From the NCBI GenBank assembly GCA_019802505.1, contig JAFMOC010000039.1:1736001-1800000 (forward strand): a stretch of DNA of 64,000 nucleotides, in the 5' to 3' direction. Made by a program: the position numbers and the translations under genes. The stretch's first letter is position 1; each line of letters opens with the position of its first letter. This stretch comes from Corydoras sp. C115. Taxonomy: Eukaryota; Chordata; Actinopteri; Siluriformes; Callichthyidae. This document shows, one piece after another, positions 1 through 9,950 of this stretch. Below the pieces are notes generated by a model. The model worked only from the letters and a program-made list of their open reading frames with translations. It searched no databases and had not been told where the DNA came from.

Positions 1-7
1 AGGAGCG

Positions 8-241
8 ATGGAGGCTGAGGAAACCTCCGTGTTCAGGGTAACTAGCACCGTTAACGCTCTGCGGTGTGCATTGCGGAATGGAGCCGGACGCGATGCCGAA
101 TCTGAGGAGACCCGCAGCGAAGAGAGCCGCGCCGCCGAAGCGGACAAGCTGTGGTTTAAAGAGAGCAGCGCCAAAAACCTACGAAACCGAGATTTCTTCG
201 CGCCCAGCACAGTCCTGTCTACTGTTTACTCTGGAGCACAG
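8..241 (+). CDS. dalrd3: dalrd3 coding exon 1
   Basis: Encodes residues 1-78, phase 0 end at Gln ('SGAQ'), donor CAG|GTGGAG, which is a weaker than average donor. The middle (about residues 25-45) is a charged Arg/Glu/Ala insert longer than in mammals. The end, 'NLRNRDFFAPS', is the conserved N-terminal motif. Confidence 0.88.
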
Positions 242-3200
242 GTGGAGTTTAATTACGGTGTTTTTAATGCTGTGTTTAAAATTCAAACACGACTGATATA
301 ATTGTATACAACTGCATAATTGTTAGCCTGGTGTACTGCGTAGTATAAAGGTACCCACTGTAATGGGGAGGTTCTCCATGCCCATCCAGGGGAGAACGTT
401 TCGGGTACTGGGCAGATACACCCAGGACAGGACGCCAATCCATTGCTGGGCACACAGACACATACACACTCTATATGGGGCAATTTGGAGATTGACTTGA
501 TCCATGTTTTTGGACTGTGGGAGGAAACCGGAGAACCCGGAGCAAACCCACACGGACACGGGGAGAACATGGAAACTCCACCCAGATTGGGATTCGAACC
601 TGGAATCCCTGAGAGGTGAACATTCATTCATTCATTCATTCATTCATTGTCTTCTGCTTTATCCTCTATTAGGGGCGCGGTGGGGTTCCCCATGCCCATC
701 CAGGGGAGAACGTTTCGGGCGCTGGGCAGACACACCCAGGACAGGGCGCCAACCTATCGCTGGGCACACACTTACTCACACACACACACACACACACACT
801 ACATGGAGCAATTTGGAGAACTCAATTGACTTGATCCATGTTTTTGCACTGTGGGAGGAAACCGGAGAACCCGGAGGAAACCCACACGGACACGGGGAGA
901 ACATGGAAACTCCACCCAGATGAGGATTTGAACTGGAAATCCCTAGTGCTGAGAGGCTAACGTGCTAACCACTAATCCACCATGTAGCCCTTGTAAGTAA
1001 ATCATATATTTAAAATTTTATTGATTGATTAAAATACGTTGCACTGTGGGTCAGGTAGTAGTGTAATATTGCAAGTTTGAATAATAATTAATAATTATTA
1101 TTGTTTCATTGAGTGAGGAGTTAAACAGATTATACAGTTTGATGGCCATGGAATGTGTCGTATGGTGGATGGAAGGCATTTAATGCACATGATGGCCTTC
1201 AGCTTAGACAGCATCCTCCTCTCTGACAGCCATCAGCGAGTCTAGCGCCACACCCAAAACATCATCAGCCTTACGGATCAGTTTGTTCAGTTTATTGGCA
1301 TCTGCCACCTTCAACCTGCTGCCCCAGCATGCAACAGCATCAAAGATAGCACTCGCCACCACAGACTCATAAAAGATCCTGAGCATAGTCCTCCAGATGT
1401 TAAAGGACCTCACACATTAACACACCGCCATGTCAGTGTCATTGCTGAGGATCATCCACCATTCAAATAAGAACTGCTCTGTGGGGTCCTGACCCTCCTA
1501 GAGCAGAGCTACAGAGACCAAGACTGTAAAGCAACAGATGGAATACTGTTTTAATTTAAGAATTACTAATGTTTAGTTATGGCGGCACAGTGGCTTAATG
1601 GTTAGCACGTTCGCCTCTCAGCGCTAGGGATTCCCGTTTCGAATCCCCATCTCCCCATCTGGGAGGATGTTCTCCCCGTGTCCGTGTGGGTTTCCTCCGG
1701 GTTTTCCGGTTTCCTCCCACAGTCCAAAAACATGGATCAAGTTAATTGAGTTCTCCAAATTGCCCCATATAGAGTGTGTTTGTGTGAGTGAGTGTGTGCC
1801 CAGCGATGGATTGGCGCCCTGTCCTGGGTGTATCTGCCAAGCGCCCGAGACGTTTCCCCCCTGGATGGGCATGGGGAACCCCACTGCGACCCTGATAGAG
1901 GATAAAGCGGGAGATAATGAATGAATAATGTTTAGTTCTGAATGTGGAATTGTACTGATGGAGAATTGTGCACGCAGGTTCCGTCGAATGTTCTAAGTCG
2001 TATCCTGGCTCTTCGTGGGAATGGAGTGCTACCAATTGCAGGTTGTGAGGAGACATCTGACGGGCTGCGTGTGATGGTGGATCGATGTGCAGCATTCCAA
2101 AGTGTACTCTGTAGAATGAACGCCTACCTGAGACCTGCTACTGAGAAACATGGGCATGTCGTCATTAACTGCACTGCATTGCATGCCAGGTCCGCCCCAC
2201 CCACTCCCGACACTCTGACATTGGGTCAGCTCCGTACAGTTCTTATTGCTGACCATCTTGGAGTACTGTTTGCAAGACAAGGGTAAGGGCTGCATTATGG
2301 TATATGTGTGCAAAGTATTACATGGTATGTTGATGAGCTGCTAATGTGTAAATATGGCTTTCGTAGTTACACTGTATCCCTCTGTCCTGCCCTGCCTGAA
2401 AAGAGTGATCTCATCAGCTTCCTGCAAATGCTGGGCATTGACTGGCCGACTGTTTCTGTTAGCTGGGCCAGTGAGGAGACGGAGGAGAAGATGAAGAACT
2501 TCCTCCAGAACTGTTCCTATAGGGAAACTGAGGAAGAGAGAAGAAACAGGGCATTGAAAGGAGATGGAATGGAGGTGGGATCTACAGGAAAAATAGATGA
2601 ATTAAGGATAAACCTAAAGCGAGTGATGGAAGATGTGGTGCTGCAAGGATACGACCCCACACTTGGCACATGCACAGGTAAAACTGTTTTTATTCTGTGA
2701 TCTTGTAACGTTATTAGATGATACACTGTACAAGATGACAAACATGTGGGTCGATCTATTGATTTTCTGTATGTCAGGATACACGTATCCTTGTGATCAA
2801 AAACATTGCCATGCCTTTAGGATAACTCCAGCTTGGTGGAAATTAAGGAATTCCCATTAACATTCCACAATTTTGTAGCAAGACAGCGGCACGGTGGCTT
2901 AGTGGTTAGCACGTTCGCCTCTCAGCACTGGGGATTCCCGGTTCGAATCCCCATCTGGGTGGAGTTTCCATGTTCTCCCCGTGTCTGCGTGGGTTTCCTC
3001 CGGGTTCTCCGGTTTCCTCCCACAGTCCAAAAACATGGATCAAGTCAATTGAATTCTCAAAATTGCCCCATATAGAGTGTGTCTGTGTGAGTGAGTGTGT
3101 GCCCAGCGATGGATTGGCGCCCTGTCCTGGGCCTGTCTGCCCAGCGCCCGAGATGTTCTCCCCTGGATGGGCATAGGGAACCCCACCGCGACCCTAATAG

Positions 3201-6200
3201 AGGATAAAGCGGGAGATAATGAATGAATGAATGAATGAATGAATTTTGTAGCAAGACCTCCCATTTTGTCATAAAATCCATATACAGTTCAGCCTGTAAA
3301 CATATGAATAATAAAAAGAGGGTTTTTTTTTTTGTTATTTAACCTCTTTGCATTACATTTTGCTCTCTCTGTTCCTTTTTTAGTGTCAAATGAAGCATTG
3401 TGTCATCTCGCTCACCTGGACAGAGTTATAACAGAATTAGTGAGTTAAAAATGGTTTCCTGAAATTGTTAGTATTGTTGTAAATTGTCATGCAAATTCAC
3501 TTGATTATCACTGATGATTAACGGTGTGGATTATTGATTTAGCTGCATATCAATCTGTAGTTTACAGGAAATACCCAGGTTTTTATTTAGACATAATGAC
3601 CATACTGTTCTGAATGTACTGCAGACACCGTCAGCTACAGTGCTGCATGTCACTTCCTGTCAAGATGAGTTTCGCCAACAGCAAATCTCCATGCTGTGGA
3701 GAGCCACTGGTGCCATGGCAAAACAGGTAACACACAAACGCGCACATACACACTTTTTTACACTGATCCTTCTGACCGTAGCGGGTTAGTTGCTACTATG
3801 CGTGGGGGTGCGGTAGCTCAGTGGTTGGGAAGTTGGGCTATCAATCTGAAGGTTGTCGGTTCAAATCCCAGGTCCACTGAAGTTACCAATGTGGGTCCTT
3901 GAGCAAGAACCTTAACCCTCATTGCTCCAGGGATGTTGTGATTAACCCTGTGCTCACCTTGTAAGTCGCTTTGGATAAAAGCGTCCAATAAATGACCAAA
4001 TGTAATGAAATATGCGTAAATGTTCATTTAGTCTATTCATCAGTGTGGTTCTGTAGTTCTATGTGCATGTGTTTTACATCTGTGTCATGTTTACTGACCA
4101 TCAAATAGCACTGAATATAACTTAATTGATTCATTCATTCATTATCTTCCGCTATCTTAATCCTCTAATAGGTTTGCCGAGCGATTCGCCATGCCAATCC
4201 AGGGGAGAACATTTTGGGAACCAACGCTGGGCTCACTTACACAAACACGCACACAAACATACTCTATATGCAGCAGTTTAGAGCATTCAATTTAACTTGA
4301 AGCCTTGTTTTTGGACTGTGGGAGGAAACCGGAGAACCTGAAGGAAACCCATGTGGACACTGGGAGAACATGCAAACTCCACCCAGATTGGGATTCAAAC
4401 CTGGAGCCCCCAGCGCTGAGTGGTGAACATGCTAACCACTAAGCCACTGTGCTACCCTGCATTTAACCTTATTTCTGTATGTATTTAGTTGTTTTAACAA
4501 ATACACAACAGTTCAGCACATACAGAAGTTAAACATACAACCCAGTGAATACAGGTTTATTGCTATTTGAAAACTAAGCCCAAACTCACCATTTTTTAGC
4601 TGATGCTGAAATATGTAGCATTTAGTGTTCAACCAACCCAACTATGCCTTCCACTACTCCTTTTTCTTTTCTATTTCTAGTAATTGCTGTTTTCCAATAA
4701 CAGGTCCTGACAGTGGCCTAAATGACAATGTCTGAATCTGCTCTCTCTTGCCTACACTTTGTTTTTTAATGGAAAGCTCCATCCTGCTCCTTACGCTGTA
4801 GTGGTGATTGCTACCTGATGCTTCAACCTCAGCATGGTGTCACTCAATAGCTTTCACCACTGCTAAATGGTGAAGAAATCTTCCTTGCTCTGTGTGTGAA
4901 GCTGAAACACTTTGTATTTTCAAGAATACCCTTTTTACAACCGTGTGCTCAAATCTCTTCCAAAGAAAGGTCTGATCTTGTGATGTTGCCGTAAGATTTT
5001 ATTAAAGTACTAACATCTTCAGGCTGAAGGAGTGTGGATGCAGGCAGGATGTGGACCAGTTATTGCTTTAATGTAGAAACAATAACCTGGAGTCAAACAT
5101 CAATAAGACAGTAGAGATAATTTATTTATTTATTATTATTATTTTAAGTCAGTCATAACTGCTCTGACTGCTTTCATAATCCCCAAGATTCATTGCGGTA
5201 ACATTATGGCCGAGGAAGCACAATCAGCCCAAGGACCTGCTCTGCCATTTTTAAAGGCTAACAATTGAGTCTAGAAGATGCTGACCCATCATTGTATACA
5301 AACTTTAAAGAGTGGTTAAACTAGCACAATTGGACCAATGGGGCTACCCTTCAGGACCTGTACACTCCACACATAATCTGATTGACCTCATGTGCTCCTT
5401 GTAAACAAGAACTTTAAAGATTATTACCCATCTTTCTTCTCTCCTCTCTCTTTTAGAAACTGGTAATATGTGGTCCAGTTAAGACTCCTGGCACTAAAAT
5501 GAATTCTGCCCAGTACCTGCAGTAAGTCTTCAAAAAGTTTTTTCAGAAAACATAGACAACCGCTCCCCCAAGACTTTGTATTAATTGTGGGAGCACAAAG
5601 CACCACAGCCTAGCACATCTTAAAAATTCTAAATGGGGTTCCGGTCTGGATTTTAATATGTAGCACTTTCTTTTTTCTTCCACAATCTGCTTCTTAAGTC
5701 CCGTTAGTTCGTTATTGGTAAGCACCATGTGCATGTAATAGTGTTTTTGACTGTTGATTTAAAGCCTTGTTTGTGTTGGTTCTATTTCATTCTTATTAAT
5801 CAACAATTGATCAAATAATTCGATAAATATTTTTGTAAATTCATTAAAAAATTATGCTGTTTTTGATGATAATAATAACAGAAAAGCATCCATTTGCATT
5901 GTTTACAAAACATATTCTCTCATTTATTATTACCCAACACTATCAACTAAGCTAAACCATGCACTGTACATCTGAGTGTAATATTGATTCCTCTGTATGT
6001 GTGTTAATCAATCGTTGTCAAGGCTGTTGCTAAGCTTGTGGCTCTGTTAATCAGGATCTGTCAGTACACTGATGGTTAACATCTAACCAAGGTGAAAGTT
6101 GGGCATTTCATCTTGATGTTGTCAGCATTAATATCGTTGCATTCTTCTCACGCAGGCTGAGTATATTTTCTGTCATGCCTGGTTTAACTTCCAATTACAA

Positions 6201-9161
6201 GATCGCATAGCCATACACATGCACATTTAAAAAATGCTGCTGTTAGCAGGATGAAAGCTGATGACAATAAGGTGGTACTTACAGTAAATGTACTGTACTG
6301 AATGTATTTGATTTATGTTTTCTTTTTTTTTTATTCGTTTTGCAGGTTAAGAAAAGTGCAGATGAAAGAAGCTTCAGAAATGAAATATGGAGATCAAGTA
6401 GAAGGTAAACAATTGTTCTTTGTATTGCTTATACAATTCATGTTAATATTATCATTTTTTTCCAAATGGGAAGAAAGTATGTAATTATTTGATTGTTTCT
6501 AGTGATCTTCATTTAATTTACTTACAAGTATCCCAACTCGATGGTTGTGTTCAAAGCACAGGGTTGGCCACGGCATCACTGGAGCTTTAGGGCTTTAAGG
6601 GTCTTGCTCAAAGACCCACATTAGTAACTTCAGTGGACCAGGAACATGAATTCACAATCTTCAATCTGTTAGCACAAAAATAAGACTGAATTCTATCTTT
6701 TCTTATCTTTAAAAAAAATCATTTTTTTAATAGAGTACATGCTGAGCAATCTTGTGGAGGTCTTTACAAAGATAAGATAAGATAATCCTTTATTGGTCCC
6801 ACAGTAGGGAAAATTCACATTTCTCAGCAGCAGAACTGACAGTAATTAGGAAAGTTCTATATATACATTAAAGAACAGTGTTAAGATGGCTAACAAACTA
6901 TTCAGCAAAATGGGAAATCTACAGCCGGAAACTGTACCACTAAAATGACATCATAAAATGGACAATAAGTAATAAGGAGGTGTATCTTATAAGTGCCTGG
7001 TCAGTGTACACATGTTTTTTTGTTTAGTTTTATTATTTATGTTTACTACACAGAATAAAGTGCAGAAACCATTTATTTTTTTTATCACGCAATATATAAA
7101 TAATGATCAATGTATGAGTTTTACAGAGTGGATTTAAGTCTGTTATTAAATAATATTTGTTAAAAATAAATATGCATATCAGGACTCTTCATTCCTGGTT
7201 GTAGTCTTTTAATCTAGTGATTTTATCCACTTCTGATCTTTACCAAAGGAAAAAAAGAAATGTTGAAAAAGAATCAACTAGTTGTAAAGATTAAAATATT
7301 CCACTGTCAGCTGTATTGGCCAAAAAATACAGTGTACCTGATTTAACCCCAAGTTACATTTGGTATAATGGTACGTATTCGCTAAGGTACCACTTCCTAA
7401 GTGGACCACTAGATGGCTCTGTGAGACGCTCTCCTTGAGAAAGGCTGCCTTAAACAGAAACCATTGGATTAACTTTTGTAAAGCTACGTTTTTAGTTATT
7501 CAGTGTATGTTTGATCATAAACCGACAAGTTTATCTTATCAATGAACTAAACATAACTAGAAATGAAGGATTAGGACTGAATCTGAATAATCAAACAGCC
7601 GTTAAAATGAACATCAGTTTTAAATGTACTTTCAGGACAGACCTGGGATGACATTATTAGAGTTATGACCTGTGCAACTGTTCGTTTTGAGCTACTCTCA
7701 ACTGTACACACGTCCCCTGTGAGTATGTGTTTGTGTGTCATTTAGTGTTGTGTTCAGTTAATATATGAAGGATTTCAGAAAATAATTAGCTTTATTAGGT
7801 GTATTGAATATTTTAATTTTTTATAACTGTATATGAATTCTTCAGATAAACCTGGATGTGCACCGGGAAGGGGGTGTGTCTACGAAGGGCCCAAAGGGAG
7901 GAGTCTTTGTTATGTATAATTGTGCAAGACTTCACACATTGTTTAGCAGCTATGAAAAAGGTGTCGAACAAGGTGATGTGCATCCCATTTCCCCTAACAC
8001 ACACACACACACACACACAAATGGTAATAAATAATAATTTTAAAGTAACAAAGTATATAAATATGCACACACTTATGTATTTCATTTTATTAAACATGGA
8101 ACATAAACTCAATTAAACAGCATTTAAAATGAAATCTATCTGAAATCCAAAATAAAAAAATTGCTGTTATTTAAAATATTCCTTTTTATTAGTTTATTAA
8201 ATGGACTATGTTGATTCACCTTAACGTATATGCAGGTGTCTATCCAGAAGCCCCAGCTGGCACAGAGCTGGACTTTTCTGCTCTAAAAGAGGAGGTGAGT
8301 TAGTCGCTGTATTTCTGATAAAGTATTTAAATATCATAAACACATGTGATTGTCTCCACCAGGGTGAGTGGCTTCTCCTCTTTAATTACCTCATTCCATT
8401 CTCTGAACTTTTAAACCAATATGGGGAGGTGCTGGAGCTGGAGACTGGAGGAATCAGAGTAAATTTAAGAACTGAACAGGTATGTTTTTTCTGGTTTAAT
8501 AATGTTTGTTTTAGTAATATCTGTGTTAAATATGTTAGCCTAAACATTCTTTGTGCAGTCATATTACTGCTTAACTAGTAAATTGACTGGTAATTAATTA
8601 TTTACATGAACCCATTAATCCTATTTTTAAAGGTTCCCTAATGAAAAAACATTCAATCATGTCAAAATGGCAATTGATACTTACTGTAATAGTGTTCAAT
8701 AGTGTAAAGGTAGTTGTCCAGGCAGGAGGTATAACTGACAATTTACTATGTAAGTTTACTATGGAAAAATGTACATTTATTATGAAAAAATTGATTACAT
8801 ATGTAATTAATAAAAATGATTAAAATCTAAAAAAGATAATAATATATTGTATAATACTTTATACACGCACAATACATGTTATTGTGCGTGTATATAGTAT
8901 TATACAAGATATTATATATCATATTTTAAAATGGATAATTGGACGATGACGTGATGACAAAGATTGTTTTGGAAAAAATTAATTAAACGATGAATCTGTT
9001 AGTTATTTTTTTATTCTCTCAGACCTTTGTTAAATGGTTAATTTGTTAATAATAGTAAATTATTTGAATTATTATGGTTATTTGTTTTAGGTTTGCAGAT
9101 TTTTGGTGTCCCTCAGTAAAGATTTCAGTTCCTACTACAACAGAGTCCATGTACTTGGGGT

Positions 9162-9201
<40 letters not shown>

Positions 9202-9517
9202 TTAATGTTAAATATGTGAAGTTTAATGCAAAGTTCAGTTTTTAGTGACATTGATGTCTCTTTCTCTTTCATTCATCTTCTTCCCTTTTTTAACACTCGA
9301 CACCACTGTCCATCTGGCTACTCTCCATCTGTTTAACCCCACTTACTGTTCTCCTCTCTTACACCCTCTTTCTCTCTCTCTCTTTCATTTTCTTCAGGAG
9401 CCATTACCTCATCTCTTCAATCAGATGTTCTGTCGGTTGTTGCTGCTGAAGGCTTTAAGAGAACTTTACCACAGTGCACTGGACTCCTTAAATCTACCCC
9501 CAATTCAACAGCTGTAA
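8..9517 (+). CDS. dalrd3: dalrd3, DALR anticodon-binding domain protein (whole gene, 13 coding exons)
   Basis: The coding sequence joins 8-241, 1978-2282, 2367-2677, 3384-3439, 3625-3726, 5457-5521, 6346-6404, 7636-7718, 7846-7972, 8236-8294, 8363-8479, 9091-9159 and 9398-9517. All introns are GT-AG, the phases match, and the frame is 568 residues (human protein about 543). Recognised segments, from memory of the human protein: exon 1 'KNLRNRDFFAP', exon 2 'LGQLRTVLIADHLG', exon 6 'ICGPVK', exon 9 'FVMYNCARLHTLF', exon 11 'GEWLLLFN', exons 12-13 'DFSSYYNRVHVLGEP'. The C-terminal third (about residues 405-568) is the DALR helical bundle that class I ArgRS uses to bind the tRNA anticodon stem. 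There are no HIGH/KMSKS catalytic motifs, so it is not a synthetase. Human DALRD3 binds tRNA-Arg and directs METTL2-dependent m3C32 formation. The start is the first ATG and aligns with the mammalian N-terminus. Promoter and leader are off the left edge. Confidence 0.93.
361..622 (-). repeat. V-SINE-like copy, head truncated
   Basis: Lies antisense to dalrd3. Body and 3' half are present, but the tRNA-like head is cut off where the next copy's ATTC tail begins, so the neighbouring copy probably inserted into or replaced this head. Confidence 0.8.
622..990 (-). repeat. V-SINE-like copy, near full length
   Basis: Reads (ATTC)n tail, GC-rich body with an internal (CA)n, then the complement of a tRNA-like head ending near 990. 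Abuts the truncated copy on its left in the same orientation. Confidence 0.85.
1204..1413 (-). pseudogene. LINE reverse transcriptase C-terminal fragment
   Basis: The minus strand encodes about 69 residues including 'FYESVVASAIFDAVACWGS' and 'KLNKLIRKADDVLG'. These resemble the C-terminal end of fish L2-like non-LTR retrotransposon ORF2 proteins. It is short, antisense within intron 1, and has no upstream polymerase motifs, so it is a dead 5'-truncated remnant. Confidence 0.65.
1414..1540 (-). repeat. Dispersed fish repeat fragment (probably non-autonomous DNA element)
   Basis: Contains the 'CACCGCCATGTCAGTGTCAT...ATCATCCACCATTCAAATAA' type sequence common in fish genomes. A related fragment in the other orientation is near 21396-21520. 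Class assignment is tentative. Confidence 0.45.
1579..1925 (+). repeat. V-SINE-like copy with 12-bp target-site duplication
   Basis: Full-length sense copy with A-box-like (TGGCTTAATGG) and B-box-like (GTTTCGAATCC) promoter. TAATGTTTAGTT flanks it at 1567-1578 and 1926-1937, proving retroposition. It ends 52 bases before exon 2. Confidence 0.92.
1978..2282 (+). CDS. dalrd3: dalrd3 coding exon 2
   Basis: Acceptor CGCAG|GTT at 1978 and donor AAGG|GTAAGG after 2282. Phase 0 to phase 2. Encodes about residues 79-180, with 'LGQLRTVLIADHLG' near its end, a strongly conserved stretch of the family. Confidence 0.92.
2367..2677 (+). CDS. dalrd3: dalrd3 coding exon 3
   Basis: Acceptor CGTAG|TTAC and donor ACAG|GTAAAA. 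The split Gly codon continues as 'YTVSLCPALPEKSDLISFL'. Carries the conserved 'LGIDWP' and 'GYDPTL' motifs. The middle is an acidic and basic linker rich in Glu, Arg and Lys. Confidence 0.92.
2885..3241 (+). repeat. V-SINE-like copy with 16-bp target-site duplication
   Basis: The cleanest copy in the window. AATTTTGTAGCAAGAC flanks it at 2869-2884 and 3242-3257. It has a tRNA-like head with TGGCTTAGTGG and GGTTCGAATCC boxes, the V-SINE-like body, and a (GAAT)n tail, so full-length boundaries are 2885-3241. Confidence 0.95.
3384..3439 (+). CDS. dalrd3: dalrd3 coding exon 4
   Basis: A 56-nt exon between TTTTTAG and donor GTGAGT. Phase 1 in, phase 0 out. Encodes 'SNEALCHLAHLDRVITEL', matching the mammalian helix after 'YDPNL'. 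Confidence 0.85.
3625..3726 (+). CDS. dalrd3: dalrd3 coding exon 5
   Basis: A 34-codon in-phase exon (acceptor CTGCAG, donor CAG|GTAACA). Encodes 'LHVTSCQDEFRQQQISMLW', clearly the conserved 'VSCEEEFQQQ' region of mammalian DALRD3. Confidence 0.93.
3804..4010 (+). repeat. Second SINE family (GGTAGCTCAGTGG head), complete copy
   Basis: The tRNA-like head has GGTAGCTCAGTGG and GGTTCAAATCCC boxes. The tail reads 'AAGTCGCTTTGGATAAAAGCG', a widespread fish SINE tail. The short duplication TATGCGT flanks it at 3797-3803 and 4011-4017. Confidence 0.85.
4129..4457 (-). repeat. V-SINE-like copy, diverged
   Basis: Older antisense copy in intron 5. Complete from ATTC tail to head, with many substitutions. 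Confidence 0.8.
4458..5456 (+). other. dalrd3 intron 5, right part, no repeat or gene recognised
   Basis: About 1 kb of AT-rich, non-coding-looking sequence with no long ORF. It ends in a good polypyrimidine tract (TTTCTTCTCTCCTCTCTC) before exon 6. Confidence 0.6.
5457..5521 (+). CDS. dalrd3: dalrd3 coding exon 6
   Basis: Polypyrimidine tract and TTTTAG acceptor, donor GCA|GTAAGT. Encodes 'KLVICGPVKTPGTKMNSAQYL', matching the 'ICGPVKVAG' motif of the family. Confidence 0.93.
5522..6345 (+). other. dalrd3 intron 6
   Basis: AT-rich. No repeat family or ORF of note recognised. Ends in a T-rich tract with TGCAG. Confidence 0.6.
6346..6404 (+). CDS. dalrd3: dalrd3 coding exon 7
   Basis: Acceptor TTTTGCAG, donor GAAG|GTAAAC. 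Encodes 'LRKVQMKEASEMKYGDQVE', corresponding to 'RHTQVCKASALKHGGD' in human. Confidence 0.88.
6405..7635 (+). other. dalrd3 intron 7
   Basis: Contains a decayed second-family SINE piece (6546-6680) and, at about 6770-6830, a 'TTTATTGGTCCCACAG' fragment of a common fish retroelement tail. The rest is AT-rich and unassigned. Confidence 0.6.
6546..6680 (-). repeat. Second SINE family, partial diverged copy
   Basis: Reads 'AGGGTCTTGCTCAAAGACCC' and 'AACTTCAGTGGACC', the reverse complement of the middle of the 3804-4010 element. Ends are eroded. Confidence 0.7.
7636..7718 (+). CDS. dalrd3: dalrd3 coding exon 8
   Basis: Acceptor TTTCAG, donor CCCCT|GTGAGT. Encodes 'TWDDIIRVMTCATVRFELLS', start of the DALR domain helices. 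Confidence 0.92.
7846..7972 (+). CDS. dalrd3: dalrd3 coding exon 9 (DALR core)
   Basis: Acceptor CTTCAG, donor CAAG|GTGATG. Encodes 'STKGPKGGVFVMYNCARL' followed by 'HTLFSSY'. The 'YNCAR' element is the equivalent of the ArgRS DALR-domain tRNA-contacting helix. Confidence 0.94.
8236..8294 (+). CDS. dalrd3: dalrd3 coding exon 10
   Basis: Acceptor ATGCAG, donor GAG|GTGAGT. Encodes 'VYPEAPAGTELDFSALKEE', the loop before the WLLLF helix. Confidence 0.9.
8363..8479 (+). CDS. dalrd3: dalrd3 coding exon 11
   Basis: In-phase 39-codon exon, acceptor CACCAG, donor CAG|GTATGT. Encodes 'GEWLLLFNYLIPFSELL' and ends 'RVNLRTEQ'. Only 68 bases separate it from exon 10. Confidence 0.94.
9091..9159 (+). CDS. 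dalrd3: dalrd3 coding exon 12
   Basis: Acceptor TTTTAG, donor GGG|GTAAGT. Encodes 'FLVSLSKDFSSYYNRVHVLG', a near-diagnostic DALR-domain signature. A (GT)n run follows the donor. Confidence 0.95.
9398..9517 (+). CDS. dalrd3: dalrd3 terminal coding exon 13
   Basis: Acceptor CTTCAG. Encodes 'EPLPHLFNQMFCRLLLLKAL' through 'LNLPPIQQL' and a TAA stop at 9515-9517. Matches the family C-terminus, including 'HLF.QMF.RL.LL'. Confidence 0.95.
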   Translation, partial: EPLPHLFNQMFCRLLLLKALRELYHSALDSLNLPPIQQL

Positions 9518-9767
9518 ATTAGCATTACCCCATATTATCATTCTGACCACAGTTAGACTGACAAACAAATAATCTATGTTGCATACAAATAATCCTAAAG
9601 GTTGAATTTTATGACTGTTTGTTTTTTAAAACTCCCTTAAACCTTGCATCTAAATACTTCATTATAACCTCACAACAAAACTCAAAGAATAAGTTTTACA
9701 GCACACCATCATAATAATCGTCCTAATGTTCTGCTGCTGTTAGTTAGAAAGTTGAATGCGATGCAAA

Positions 9768-9773
9768 ATTAAA
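9768..9773 (+). terminator. Candidate dalrd3 polyadenylation signal (ATTAAA)
   Basis: No AATAAA was seen in the 300 bases after the stop. ATTAAA at this point is followed by a TG-rich tract from 9834, a plausible downstream element. Weak evidence. Confidence 0.3.
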
Positions 9774-9832
9774 AAAAGTGTAAACTACACTTGTCTACAG
9801 TAACTTAAGAGTTTACTATAAAAATCTGACTG

Positions 9833-9854
9833 TATGTGTGTGTGTGTGTGTATG

Positions 9855-9948
<94 letters not shown>
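9833..9948. repeat. (TG)n/(TATG)n/(TA)n microsatellite
   Basis: About 90 bases of pure TA after a short TG run. The right end is the insertion target of the Tc1-like element. Confidence 0.97.

Positions 9949-9950
<2 letters not shown>

Larger units (their letters stand above)
242..1977 (+). other. dalrd3 intron 1 (repeat-filled)
   Basis: The 1.7 kb holds three SINE copies, an antisense LINE fragment and a short piece of another dispersed repeat. About 990-1195 and 1510-1566 are AT-rich with nothing recognisable. In mammals this gene hosts miR-191 and miR-425; neither was seen here. Confidence 0.8.

Noticed and set aside
1437..1444. Eight-base match to the miR-425 5' end on the minus strand
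   Set aside because: Lies inside a dispersed repeat, the rest of the mature sequence does not match, and no hairpin was seen.
2885..2960. tRNA gene from TGGCTTAGTGG and GGTTCGAATCC boxes (and the second SINE head at 3804-3880)
   Set aside because: Boxes are SINE promoters. No cloverleaf with a proper acceptor stem, and the same head recurs at dozens of sites.
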